Source: Pyropia yezoensis
Taxonomy: Eukaryota; Rhodophyta; Bangiophyceae; Bangiales; Bangiaceae
Direction: 5' to 3'
DNA length: 64,000 nt
Assembly (NCBI GenBank): GCA_009829735.1
Contig: CM020618.1
Coordinates: forward strand, 14,490,568-14,554,567
Part shown: positions 30,638 to 41,466 of the stretch, piece after piece
Layout of the letters: every line of letters begins with the position of its first letter
Position numbering within the stretch: position 1 is the first letter of the stretch
Program-made: the position numbers and the translations under genes
The notes under the pieces: model-generated
Seen by the model: only the letters and a program-made list of their open reading frames with translations
The model's database searches: none
What the model was told of the DNA's origin: nothing

Positions 30638-32298
30638 TTATTCTGGCAGCTTCCCCGAGTGCGCCAGCCCCCCCGCTCGCACGTCTTCCAAGTACTGACA
30701 GTAGGTGCACGCGAGGCGGCCCTTGCCCCCCCAGGATGCCGCAACGGGCGCCGGCGGCTCTGGCTGCTCGAGCACCCCCAGGACGTCGCCCAGGAAGGCG
30801 CCAAACGCCGCGTCGTCCCGCGTGATGGGCACCCACACCGCACGGCCGCGGAGGTCGGCCGCGACCGTATCGCCCGGTGACGCGTACGCTGGCAAGGAGG
30901 GGGCGGCGGCGGCGCCATTCGCGGCACCCCCCCCCTCCGCCACCGCCGCGGCCGCTGCCACCGCCGCAACCGCCGCGTCGTCGCACGCGAACGAGATAGG
31001 CTCATAGACGACGAGGCCCATGTGGGAGACCCGCCCCGGCAGCAGCTCAGACGCGTCAGACGGGCACTCAAGCGCGTAGGCATACGCGTGTAGCTGGCGG
31101 GCATAGATGTCAAGGCTCTTGGCGACGGAGGAGGTCTTAAAGTCAATCACCCCATACTCGTCCTTTTCGTCGCGCACCAGGCAGTCCAGCTGTCCCGTTT
31201 GTCGCACCACAGCGTCCCACGGGGTGGGAGGGGAGGGGGGGAGGGAAGGGGAGCAGACCGGGGTAACGGGGAGGAGCCCGACGCGCAAACCACGACAGAC
31301 AAGACCAACAGAGCAGGAACGGTGACGCGCGCGTGAGCAGCAGAGCAGAGGGGACGGCGTGTTGGCCCCCAAAGCACGCCAACCCGCAGGGCCAAGCCCG
31401 AGCGTGTCGGCGAAACAACAAGGGATGACCAACGGTCCCCAACGCACACCAGACAGCCGACCTGAGCGTACGAGCCCACTTACCCTCCCCTCTCGTCCCC
31501 CGCCCACACCCGGAACACCCCTGGACCACCGCACCTACCCTCTCCGCGTCGTCCCCTCCCTCTGCGCCCCCCCCCCCACCTTACCTTTCCCCGAATATAC
31601 ACGGTCGACGAGCGCCCCGGCACCGACAGCGGCACGCTCTCAACCCACGCGTCCTCGTCCTCACACAAAAATTCTCCCGGCGGCATGGCCGGCAGCACCG
31701 CCCCCGTGAGGCGGCCGCGAAAGTAGCGCTTCATCTCCAGGTCAATGGTGTTAAACACTGACGGGAAGGGCGCGCGCGGCCGGTACAGCCGGCCGTGCGC
31801 TTTGAGGTAAAAGCACCGCGCGCATGACTCCCACAGAAAGGCGAAGTCCGACGGGGCCAGCCGAAAGGTGCGCCCGCCGCCGCCGCCGCCGCCACCGGGC
31901 ACCGCGGGCGACGGCGCCCCGGCGACGGCGGCCGGGGCACCGGCGGCCGCCGGTGGGGGCGGCGGGGCGGTGGCCACGGCGGCCGCGGCACCGCCCGGCG
32001 GGTGCCCCAGCGGGCGGGGCACGCCCCCACCCGTGCGGGGCGCGCTGGCGGCCGCCGCCGTGGCGAGCCGACGGCCGCCCCACGGGGAGGTGGCGGCGGC
32101 GGCGCCAACGGCGGCGCCGCCTGCCCACCCGCGGCCGACGGCGGCGGCAGTCGCTGCGGGTCGACCGACGACGCCACCGCCGCCGCCGCCGCTGCCACCG
32201 CCGCCGCCCGCGCCGAGCCGCCGCAGGCAGTCGAGAACGACAGCCGGCCGGCGGCATAGCGGCGCGGCCACCGCGGCGGCGGGCACAAAGGCGGCCAT
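30638..32298 (-). CDS. RecB-like PD-(D/E)XK nuclease-family protein
   Basis: 421 residues. Exon 1 is 32298-31585 (ATG at 32298), the intron 31584-31190 (donor GTAAGG, acceptor GACAG) and exon 2 31189-30638; the junction is phase 0 and joins IRGK to LDCLVRDEKDEYG. The core motif G-K-L-D240 followed by GVIDFKT (Asp254, Lys256) is the metal-binding and catalytic signature of RecB/Cas4-type nucleases. Upstream, LAPSDFAFLWESCARCFYLK (148-167) matches the first helix and Cys pair of the family; near the C terminus CTYCQY adds a second C-x2-C, as in members with an iron-sulphur or zinc site. Close relatives are uncharacterised bacterial and plastid proteins. The Arg/Ala-rich N terminus suggests organelle targeting. 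Substrate unknown. Confidence 0.8.
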
Positions 32299-34429
32299 GG
32301 CCAGGCGGACACGCCCCCCGGGGGAGTGGGGGGCGGCAGGGAGGGGATGGGGGAGGCACGAGCAGGGGACGCCAGGAGGGGGGGGGGGGGGGGGAGAAAA
32401 GAGGCCACAACGCCGTGCGGCTGGCGGCGTACTAGGCGTGCGGACTCGACGATAGCGGGGTGGAGTGCTCGCGGCGGTGGGCAGGGGGGGTGGGGGGGAA
32501 GGTGAGGATGGAAGCGGCCGGCCGCCCGACGTGTGTCTATGGCGCGGCTCTCGGCCGCCTGACGTGAGTCTAGCTATGGCGGGGCTCTCTCGGCTCGACG
32601 CCGCCTGTTGCTACGCGCCCCCGCTGCTGCAGCGATCACGCCGCCGGTCGCGAGGTTGTAATTCGTTGCGTTTATCTACCTTCGCGGTTTTTGAGCTCAG
32701 ATCCACCCTAAATGGCACTGTGGGACATCTCCCGCCGCCTTTGTCCTGATGACGTTGTGGCCTCCAGCCAATGAGAGGGAGAAACGCCCCCCTCTCGCCA
32801 TCGCGTTAATCATTCATGTTATATGTCATTTCACTGGCATGTATGTAGTAGTGCCACTTTTCTTGAGGAGAGAGATTGAACAGTAGACCCTGCGGGCGAT
32901 CCCGGTCGTCCACCGGTGCACGTGATGCCTCGTCGCCCCCCCCCCCACACCCCCCGCGCGGGCGTCATTCCCGTTGGCCCCCCTGCGCGCCTCACCACCA
33001 CCAGGGCGAGGGTGCCCCTCGTCACCCCACATCCCCCGTCGCGGCCGTCGTGGCCATGTCCGCAACAGCAGCTTGGTCGGCGACGACCGCAGCGGCATTG
33101 GCGAGTCGTAAACAGGGAACGGGAGGCCGGGGGCGGATGGGTTCCTCCTCGACAAGGGCGCGTTTGACCAGACCGGCAGATATACCCAAACGACCCACAG
33201 GCGGGTATCTGCCCCTGCACCTCACGGCGAGAGGCGTCCAGCCCTGGACGCCACGCGCGTATCCCCCCCCTCCCTGTTGGTAGGTCGCGGGAACGGGTGC
33301 CTCCCCCGACCGGGCCTCGAAAGAGTACCTGGCTCCCACACGGTACACAGGCACTCCGCCCTGGGACCGCCTCGCAGCCCACGACGGCCGACGGGCGGTG
33401 GCACGAGGTACCCTCCGTTGACCGGCCCGGGCCATGGACGGCGGTGGCCGCCCGTGGGTCGACGCGGCGGCGGCAACCCCCAGCGGTACATACCGTACCA
33501 ATCCTTGCAATGGAACAGCGCTGAGGGGACCCCGCGCCGTCCAAAGCGACTGTGCACGGCCGGGAGGGAAGCACCGCGACGGTCGCTCTCCCAGTCGCCG
33601 CCCCCACCACCAGACGCCTCGCAGCCGCCGCTGCAGGCCGCCAGGCAGTGAGACCTTGGCGCACCCGCCGCCTCCACTCCCCCTCCCTCGTCCTCTGGCA
33701 TCGCCCACCGCCGCTATCCGTGGTGCTGGCTGCCCCGGCTTTCGACTTTGTCGACCGCGCCGCCATGACGCCCGCGGCTGCAGGCGTGCGTCACAGGTGA
33801 CGAGGGGCAAACGGCAACGCACCAGCCGAGGGAGCCGCACAGGCGCCACTTGCGGGGCAGGCGACGCCGGTTGCGTCTGTTGCAGCGGCGGCCGTCCTTG
33901 TCGGCTGTGACGACGGCGGTGGTCGCCCAGCCGCCGTCCACCCCCCCCGCCAGCAATTCGCGGCACGTGGCGTGTGTCACTCGCTCCGCCGCCGCGGGGC
34001 TCGTGCGGTCCAAATGGAAACGCAGGCAGTAGAGGAGGCGGCGGCGGCGGCGGCTGCGGCGACGGCATCGACGGCAGTGTCGGCGGCGGCGGCGGTGGCG
34101 GCGGCAGCGGCGGCGGCGGTGGCGGCGTTGGGGGGAACGACGACTGCCAGTCATGGGCGGCGGAAGGTTCAGCAGGGTAACACGGCACAGCCGCTCCTGC
34201 GTACCCCATGCCAACCCCTACTCCCCCCGTCCCCCCCACGCACGACTGCAGGCACCAAGACCCATAGAGCCAGTGTGAGGAAGAAAGAGATGGACCATCG
34301 GAATCAAACGGGCGGGCCAAGGCGGCGCCGGCGGCGGCCCGCAGCGGAAGCAGAGGCGACAGCGCCAGACATACCAGCGATGCCGTCGACAGCAGGAGCG
34401 GTGGCGGTGCGGCCAGTGTGGCCGCGGCG

Positions 34430-34555
34430 GCAGCTGCCTCAGCGGCAGCGGCAGCGGCCTCAGCGGCAGCGGCCTCAGCGGCAGCGGCCTCAGCGGCAGC
34501 GGCAGCGGCCTCAGCGGCAGCGGCAGCGACAGCGGCAGCGGCAGCGGCAGCGACC
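34430..34555. repeat. GCGGCAGCGGCCTCA-type microsatellite
   Basis: Mixed 6-, 12- and 18-base units of GCGGCA and GCGGCCTCA. They would code for Ala/Ser or, on the other strand, Ala/Glu runs. Confidence 0.8.
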
Positions 34556-35069
34556 TGTGACCGTAGCGGCGGCGGTGGTCGCCTCCCTCTCATCAACTCC
34601 CTGCCTCAGGTGCGCCTTCGCCGTCAACATCACATGGCGACCGTGCACTCCACGACGGCGAGTCGTGGAGGGGAAAGGGAGTAGGGCGTTGCGTCCTCCA
34701 AAGGTGTGGAGCTCCCGTTGGAGTGCGGAGTGGAGGCGCAGCGCTTCCCAATTTGATAGGTGCCTAGACCCACACGTAGATGCACTGTAATTTCTGAACA
34801 CTGACGGCCTCTGCCAGCCGAGCATCGTCCGTACCCCCGGGCCACTCGTCGGCGCTTGCCGCGCCCTCTTGGGCCGAGACCCCGCCGACGCCCCCTCCCG
34901 TCTGCGACCTCCGCCGACCCCCGCCGCCGACTCCCCCCCCCCCGCCATCGGCCTTCGCCCACGCCCGTGCCCACCGCCCCGCCGCCTGCGCGGCGGCAGG
35001 GGCCCACCTCTCACGGCGTTGCCGCCGCTGCCGCCGCTGCTGCAGCTGCCGCCGCTGCTGCCGCCGCCG

Positions 35070-35151
35070 CTGCCGCCGCTGAAGGGTGCACGAGTCCTTT
35101 GTCCTGCTGCCGCCTCTGCTGCCGCCGCTGAAGGGTGCACGAGTCCTTTGT
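35070..35151. repeat. 33-bp direct repeat, two copies 49 bp apart
   Basis: A 33-base segment at 35070-35102, centred on GAAGGGTGCACGAGTCC, recurs exactly at 35119-35151. The intervening bases are CTG/CCG-rich. Confidence 0.85.
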
Positions 35152-35383
35152 ACTTCTGTCGCTGACGCTGCCGCCTGCCACTGCCGCTGCCGCAGCTGCC
35201 GTTGCTGCTGGTGCTGCCGCCGCCGCCGACGTCGCTGCTGCAGCAGCTGCCGCTGCCGCTGGCGTCGTCGCTGCTGCCGCTGTCGCCGCTGCTGCTGCTT
35301 CCACTGCTGTCGGAGCTGCTGCCCGCCCCTGTGGCCGGCACCGCCGCCGTTGCCGCCGTCGCCACTGGTACCACCGCTTAGCC

Positions 35384-36250
35384 ATGGCCAGCTCGATGTC
35401 CGCGTTTGCCTCGGCCGCCGCCGCCGTCGCCGCCGCCCCCCCGCGCCACCGCCCGCTGGCACTGTCGACGGTGGCCGGTGGGGGGGCGTTCGCCGGGGTG
35501 TGTGGGCTGTGTCCCCGTCGGTGGGCCTCGGTGGGCGCGGGGGGGGAAGGCATCGGCGGCGGCGGCGGCCTGGCCGGCCGCGCCCCTGCGGGGGGGGGGA
35601 GGACGGTTGTCGCCCCCCCGCCGGCGCGGCGCGGCGGTGGCGGCGCGGCCAGGGTGAGGGTGGTGTCCATGTCGAGCAGCCGGAGCAACTCGCGGCTGCG
35701 GCGCAAGTCCAAGTCCCGCGCGAGCCCCCGCCCCCGCGGGCCGCCCGACAGTAACAAGGCGGGCCCGTCGTTTCGGCGACGGGGCACCCCCGCCGACGCG
35801 GACCCGGACGATGACGATGACCAGACGAGCATTACAACCTACGCCACCTGCGCGGTGTGCTGCAACAGCATCATGTTGCGGCCAGAGCAGTTGGCCACCC
35901 CCACCGGCCTGCGGGTGCGGTGCTCGGTGTGTGACAGCTCCTTTACGGCGCGCCTGGCCGAGCTGGAGAACGTGGACGGCACCCCCTTTGACAGTGACGC
36001 GTTTCTGCTCGCCCACCTGGGGCTGGGCCGCGAGCACGAGGACGGCGTCTTTGGGGATGAGGGGGGGGATGACGACGACTTTGCCATGCACGACAACGAC
36101 GACGGGGGCGGTGGGGGAGGCGGCCCGCCAGCCGCGCATGCGTGGCGACAGGCGCCGCCAAGGGGGGGTGCGGCCGTCGACGCGGCCGACGCAGTCGTTG
36201 TCGATGTGGGGGACGCAGATGGTGCTGACGTCGGCGGCAACCGCGTGTAG
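35384..36250 (+). CDS. MJ0042-type zinc-ribbon protein, possibly plastid-targeted
   Basis: 288 residues from the ATG at 35384 (context TTAGCCATGG); the frame is open further upstream, but only through Ala-rich repeat. The N terminus (MASSMSAFASAAAAVAAAPP) is Ser/Ala-rich and unacidic, like a plastid transit peptide. After a basic Ser/Arg-rich linker and an acidic run comes a four-cysteine module: C156-x2-C159, about 20 residues, then C180-x2-C183 with GLRVRCSVCDSSF. Spacing and the VRC..C...F ending match MJ0042-type zinc ribbons, bacterial modules that usually bind zinc and nucleic acid or protein. The C-terminal 100 residues are acidic (DDDD and GDEGGDDDDF) and disordered. Function unknown; an RNA- or transcription-related plastid role is a guess. 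Confidence 0.65.
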   Translation: MASSMSAFASAAAAVAAAPPRHRPLALSTVAGGGAFAGVCGLCPRRWASVGAGGEGIGGGGGLAGRAPAGGGRTVVAPPPARRGGGGAARVRVVSMSSSRSNSRLRRKSKSRASPRPRGPPDSNKAGPSFRRRGTPADADPDDDDDQTSITTYATCAVCCNSIMLRPEQLATPTGLRVRCSVCDSSFTARLAELENVDGTPFDSDAFLLAHLGLGREHEDGVFGDEGGDDDDFAMHDNDDGGGGGGGPPAAHAWRQAPPRGGAAVDAADAVVVDVGDADGADVGGNRV

Positions 36251-37312
36251 TGTCGTTGGGGGGGTGCTGGGGGCGCGGGGACGAGGGATAGCCCCTGGAG
36301 CGTGCACCCTCTGCCGCGGCTACTCCATCGGCTGGTGCCTGTACGGCGCGGCGGCAGCGGCGGTGGGCGATGCGCAGGTGGGTTGTCTTCGTGGCGGTGG
36401 TCGTGGGGTTGTATGGGTCCTTCGCCGCCTGCCATTGTGCTGTGTGTTTTTTTGGGTCTCAAAGAGACGACGCCTCGTAGTCCTTGAGACATTTCATGGT
36501 GGATACTTTCTTTTTTTATTGTACGGTCTTGCCGTCGCTTCGTGTGCCGTGTTACAAGGCACGGCGAGGCACGATGGGTGCGTCGGACTTTTCCCATCAG
36601 CCATGCTCCGCGCTCGTGCCTCAGAGTGGGAATCATGCGGGGGCCGCCGCGCTGCAGCGGGTGTCTTTCGTCCCGATGGGGGCGTGAGCTGCGGGTGGAG
36701 CTCGCAGCGGGACAGGTCGGTCCGAGCTCCTGGGTTGACCGGGTGTTCGACTCTGATTGGCAGACCGGGAAGGGGCTCAACCGACAGTCTCCGTCGCCAG
36801 GTCTGAGAGCGCAGGCACCTCTTCTGCAGAAAAGGATCCGACCCCTGTTGCCTGACGAGCACAGCACCGCCATGTGAGCAAACGGCTCAGACCGGAAGCA
36901 TTTTTGTGCATACAATCTATTGGCCGCTATGGCCGAAAACCTTCTTCACCATGTCAACGAGCAAAGGCTGCACGTGTCCGTACAGACGTGAGAACCCCGT
37001 CGTCAGCGAGCGGCTCAGAGTAAGGACGCCTCAGCATAGTGGATGGGCCTTCACGGCTGCACCAGTGGCATAGGATGGGTGGTTGGCGACCGCCTCATCT
37101 GGCGAGTGCCAGGGTCAGAGAATCCGAACAGGCGCAACCTTCCGTCCACACATCCACATATTTACATGCTCGAAGCCCGCCAAGCACTCATGGCCACAAA
37201 CCTCACCTGGCGCTAACGCACCTGCTCAGATACGCAATACCCACTCGCCTGCCCTACTGTACCGGGCATTCACAACAATCAACCGTTGTATCGACTGCCT
37301 GTGGAGTCTGCT
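36251..37312. other. Convergent intergenic region
   Basis: About 1.06 kb between the ends of the zinc-ribbon and BAR genes, less GC-rich than the coding DNA. T-rich stretches at 36446-36456 and 36509-36520 could serve 3'-end formation. No gene seen. Confidence 0.45.
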
Positions 37313-38179
37313 TTACGGAGTAACCGTCTTAGTCGCGGTGTACACCAGGTCTGGTGCCGACGGGTCAGACGCCGTCGCCTTGACCTCATACCCCGACTCG
37401 GTGGGCACCGTCGTGGTCTCCACGTTGATGTTCTTCACGCCTTCCGTCACCCCCCCAACACCTGACGGGCGCTCTTGCCCGGCATTGGCCTTCGCAAACA
37501 CCTCGTCCACATTCTTGGAGGCGAAGTCCTGCGCAGCGGTCGTGCGCTCTGCAAACGCGTCCGCCCGGTCCTTGTGCATGATCCAGAACGCCACGTACAG
37601 GGAATGGTACATCTCCTGCTGCTTGGCGTAGAGGCCCTCCATGTGGGATACCACGCCGGCCAGCGTCGAGTCGTAGGTGCTCTTGCTGGCCTCGAGCTTG
37701 TCCAGGTTGCGGCTCGCCTTCTCGTCCGACGTCTTCTCCTTAGAGTCGAGCTTGTCCACCTTGGACTTGTACAGCTCGTAGTCCGTCTTGCTCGAGGCCG
37801 CTGCCTTGTGCTCCTTCGAGAGCATGTCAATCTCTGCCACGTACGCACGCACGCTGCGGGCGATGACCGCGTGCCGCGACAGCTTCTCCTCCGACGTGGC
37901 AGACGCCTTGAAGAGGTGGTCCGTATTGGCGGCCGTCTCCTTCACCTGCGTCCGCAGGTCGTCCGACTCGGGGTACTGGGTGGCCAGCGCCTGGGAAAAG
38001 CGGTTGACGTCGGTGGTCGACTTGGACAGGTCGGTATCCACCTTCTCCATGGACTTGAGCCCTTCCTTAAGCGAGGCGGCAACCACGTCCAGCTTGTTCT
38101 TCAGGTCCAGGTAGTGAGCATCCTCCGGCTCCGTGTTGATGGTGGCCGACTTGGCCAGCTTCTTGATGCCGTGCAACAT
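37313..38179 (-). CDS. BAR-domain protein
   Basis: 288 residues from the ATG at 38179, no intron. The sequence is almost entirely charged helix, with the N-terminal amphipathic start MLHGIKKLAKSA and helical segments such as DLKNKLDVVAASLKEGLKSM, a long middle with evenly spaced hydrophobics, and MYHSLYVAFWIMHKDRADAF in the last helix. Length and pattern fit the crescent-shaped BAR dimer that senses or bends membranes in endocytosis and vesicle traffic. A short tail of about 55 residues follows, without an SH3 or PH domain. Codon use is less extreme than that of neighbours and the protein lacks low-complexity runs, so it is probably well expressed. A TATA box lies about 215 bases upstream. 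Confidence 0.75.
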   Translation of the reverse strand: MLHGIKKLAKSATINTEPEDAHYLDLKNKLDVVAASLKEGLKSMEKVDTDLSKSTTDVNRFSQALATQYPESDDLRTQVKETAANTDHLFKASATSEEKLSRHAVIARSVRAYVAEIDMLSKEHKAAASSKTDYELYKSKVDKLDSKEKTSDEKASRNLDKLEASKSTYDSTLAGVVSHMEGLYAKQQEMYHSLYVAFWIMHKDRADAFAERTTAAQDFASKNVDEVFAKANAGQERPSGVGGVTEGVKNINVETTTVPTESGYEVKATASDPSAPDLVYTATKTVTP

Positions 38180-38392
38180 GGTGGCGAAGGGGGGGGGGTA
38201 GACGACGACAGAGGTGACGGGCTGATGCGGGGGGAGGGGAGGGGAGAAGGGGGAGAGTGGACGGGCAGACGTGTGCGGTGGTGCGGCTGGAGCTGCGTCG
38301 TTGGCGAGTACGCGCGGCGGGCGGGGCAGGTGTACGGTATATGGCGGCAGTGACAATGACGGCGGGGTTACAGGCGCGCAGCTCGGCCACTA

Positions 38393-38399
38393 ATTTATA
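38393..38399 (-). promoter_or_regulatory. TATA box of the BAR gene
   Basis: The minus strand reads GCGTATAAATTAG, a consensus TATA element about 215 bases upstream of the BAR ATG. Distance is nearly the same as for the LPMO gene. Confidence 0.6.
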
Positions 38400-39273
38400 C
38401 GCGCCTCAAGCCCGCCCGCCCGCAGCGTCCCGGGCGGGCCTCACTCGAGGAACGGCACCCAATCCTCAGTGGGGGATGGCACGTCTCGGGCGCGAGCCAG
38501 TCGGGAGCGAGGGGGGGAGGCGACGGGCACACACGCCCGTCAGCGTGCGCGGTCCACGCACGGGGCGGGGCGGTTTCGGTTACCCGACAACGAGGGCGCG
38601 CGGCAAGCGGTGTGCAAAAAGCAGGGTTTTAGATCCCGCCAGGCGAGGGATGACAGCGGTCCACCTGTTTCACAGCCGCAAGGGACGGGGCCCCTTCCAC
38701 CGATGACTGCTTGCTTGGCTCAAGCTGGCCTCTGGTCCAGATACACATGTAAGAGCGGTGGGCAGCAAGACCCCCTCTAGATATGTACAGTCCTCTGCTC
38801 TTGGAGCTCCTAGCCACGGGTCGCGAGGGCCGTCCTCCCCCGAGCTTTGCACCCAGTTGGCGGGTGGATCCACCCGTCAGCGCACGGCGGATGCACGGAC
38901 AGCATTGCATGCAAGCTCCGACAGGCAGCAGCTTACAGACAAGGCTTCCAAATTCAGTACTTTTTTCTGCCTCGCGACGGTATGGAATCTGTCCCCTGGT
39001 CAACAAGTTGCGAAGGCCAATCCACTGCAGTTTTTGGGTATTTCTTTCAACTTGACCGGAGCCCTGGGGGACAGACAGCGTCGCTTCCTGTAGCGGATCG
39101 AGAACTGTGCACTGCGACCTTCGACAGCTGTTCTTCGTCTCACCTTGGAGGAGCCTTGTCAGTGGTCTCCCAACTGCATCCCTGAGCCCCCTCTCCGACT
39201 TCTACTGGCCCACCTGCGCCCGGTTCCCCTCACACCTACCTCCTCACCCCCCACCCCCCGCCTCCGCCCCTTC
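38400..39273. other. Divergent intergenic region
   Basis: Shared upstream region of the BAR (-) and MoaC (+) genes. Apart from the BAR TATA box at its left edge I see no clear element; the last 90 bases before MoaC are C-rich. Confidence 0.4.
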
Positions 39274-40068
39274 ATGATGATCCTCAGGGCGCGCCGCCTG
39301 TTGCTCTGTCCTCCCGACACCCTCATCCGCCGGCTGTCTGCCGAGGCTGGTGGCCCTCCCCCTCCCTCTCCCCCCCCCGCTCCCCCCGCGGTAGCGCTCA
39401 CCCACCTCGACGCCGCCACGGGTCTGCCTTCCATGGTGGACGTGTCGGCCAAGGCGCCGTCCATCCGCACCGCCGTCGCGTCGGCCGCCGTCACCGTCGG
39501 GCCCGCCGTTTACGCATTGCTGGCGGCGGGTCGGTCGGGGGGAGGGGCCGGGGGGACGGGGGGCAAGGGCGACGCCCTCGTCGTCGCCCGCCTGGCGGGG
39601 ATTGCGGCGGCCAAGCGCACCGCCGAGCTCATTCCGTTGTGCCACACAGTGGCGCTGGCGCATGTGGGGGTGGAGCTGAGCCTGGAGAGGGAAGGGGGCG
39701 GGGTGGCAGTGGCCGCCACGCCTGTCGAAGGTGCGGAGCGTTCTGGGAGCGACGCCGGTGCTGTCGTCGTGAGTGCTCTGGACCGAGAGCAGGGCGCCCG
39801 GGGCGCGGTGGGGGACGTTGCCGGCGGTGGCGGCGGCAGCGGCGGCAGCGGCGGCGGCAAAGTGCGGATTGTGAGCAGCGCGACGACGACGGCCGCGGCG
39901 ACGACGGGGGTGGAAATGGAGGCGCTTGTCGCGGCGAGCGTCGCCGCACTGACCGTCTACGATATGTGCAAGGCGGTGGAGCGGGGGATGGTCGTGGGGG
40001 AGGTGCGACTGGAAGAGAAGCGGGGAGGGAAGAGCGGTCACTACCAGCGCTCCCGGGACGGGCCGTGA
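39274..40068 (+). CDS. moaC: Cyclic pyranopterin monophosphate synthase (MoaC)
   Basis: 264 residues from the ATG at 39274, no intron. The enzyme makes cyclic pyranopterin monophosphate, the second part of the first step of molybdenum-cofactor synthesis, in mitochondria of plants and algae. Family signatures are complete: [19 protein letters not shown] (42-60), [18 protein letters not shown] with the active-site Lys114, [20 protein letters not shown] with Asp230 and Lys233, and [12 protein letters not shown] at the end. The first 27 residues ([20 protein letters not shown]) form a basic amphipathic presequence, in line with mitochondrial import. The loop at about 140-190 is enlarged by Gly/Ser/Ala repeats relative to bacterial MoaC. 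No partner MoaA gene is in the window. Confidence 0.95.
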   Translation: MMILRARRLLLCPPDTLIRRLSAEAGGPPPPSPPPAPPAVALTHLDAATGLPSMVDVSAKAPSIRTAVASAAVTVGPAVYALLAAGRSGGGAGGTGGKGDALVVARLAGIAAAKRTAELIPLCHTVALAHVGVELSLEREGGGVAVAATPVEGAERSGSDAGAVVVSALDREQGARGAVGDVAGGGGGSGGSGGGKVRIVSSATTTAAATTGVEMEALVAASVAALTVYDMCKAVERGMVVGEVRLEEKRGGKSGHYQRSRDGP

Positions 40069-41433
40069 AGGATGGGGGCACACATCCCGCTGCCCCGAGG
40101 CTACACTATGGTCTGTACTCTGGAAAGAAGTGGACGCACCGTACATCCGTATTGCTGATTTCTGAATTCTGTCCTGGGGGACCGAGACGGACTCTCTCGG
40201 ACAGGCTCCCAGCCAATCAGATACGCCGCTGGGACCCTCTCCCAGCCCGATGTGCCCCCCCAGTTTGGGAACTGCAATATTATTGCTCTTTTTGTGGGAG
40301 CTCACTATTTGATCTTGCCGTCAGATGAGGGCACTCCGCCGGCCGTACTTGTTTGTCATTTTCCTTGCTTGAACGCCCCCACTGTACTTGATCACGATCG
40401 GTCCAGCAGCTCTGCCGTGGACGTTGAAGTACTCCACTCTCGTTCGACGATCACGCCCAAGATCTGGAGTGCCTTGTGGGAGGAGAGAGAAGGGCACGCG
40501 CTGGAGGGGCCCCGCCCGGCACGCCCCGGCCTCGACGACAGAGAATTACACCGGCGAATCCCCCCCTGTAGCGACACGGCCGGTCAGCCGCCGCGCGACG
40601 GCGGGTGACCGGCACCGGCCGCCGGAGGACGGCGAAGACCAGCACACGCGCACGTGGGCGGCGCGGCGAGTGGGGCGTGGAGGGAGGCCAAACCCTGACA
40701 CTGCCACGGGAGGTCGAGGAGAGACGTGCTCGCCGCCCCCCCCCCCCCCGCCCCCTCCCCACTTCTCCTGATACAGTATATAGGGAATGAGACCGAACCG
40801 GCCCCCCCCCCCCCTCCCCCAACATCATGATGGGGTCGGTGTGGCGGCCAGGCGCGTTGGTCCAGGCGTCGCGGGGTCGTCGTTGTTCGTGTGGCGGCCA
40901 GGAGCTTTGGCCGCCTGCTCTGCCCAGAACCCCCCCCCCCCCCCCGCCCCCCTCTGATCGGGGGCTGCGACGGCGGCGGCCCGTCAGCCAGCAGAGGCGC
41001 ACGCGTCGGCGTCCTGGCGGGCGGGCAGCAAAGCTCCCCGGCCGTGGACAGCCAGTGTGGGACGCGGCCCGCCCTGGGCAGCAGCAGCAGCCTTGGCCGA
41101 CAGAGGCAGAGGCCGTGGGGCGGTGCCGCCGCCCCCGCGCCCGACGCCGCGCTCCCAGCAGAGGTGGGTGGACCGCTGCAACGTCGACCGCGGCACAGCT
41201 CCTTTTGCCCTGTCGCGCTCCCCCCACGTCCTGAGAGGGCGGCAGCGCGGCTGGCGCCCGGCCCGCGGCCGGCACGGCCACACACCACTTAGGGGGACCA
41301 CCTGCCCGGCCCGCCGCTGACCTGCCGTGCCGTGCCGGTGCCGCCGCGCCCGCCGTGCCGGCCGTGCCCGCCGGCCGCCGCCGCCGTTGCGCACGGGCGG
41401 GCGCCATTTACACCCGCGCGGGGCGCCGCGGTC

Positions 41434-41466
<33 letters not shown>

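Larger units (their letters stand above)
32299..35383. other. Gene-poor, repeat-rich 3-kb region
   Basis: Contains a GCGGCAGCGGCCTCA-type microsatellite (about 34430-34555), CTG/CCG-rich DNA at 34990-35340 and a 33-bp direct repeat. A minus-strand frame from ATG 34593 to 33022 (523 residues) is long, but the coding look shifts between frames along it, so I do not call it a gene. Confidence 0.4.

Noticed and set aside
33022-34593. 523-residue minus-strand open frame with Ala/Glu and Pro runs
   Set aside because: Coding-like segments change from frame to frame along it and much of it is microsatellite; not enough to call a gene.
40777-40783. TATATAG element as promoter of a gene
   Set aside because: No supported coding region follows within 1.8 kb on either strand.
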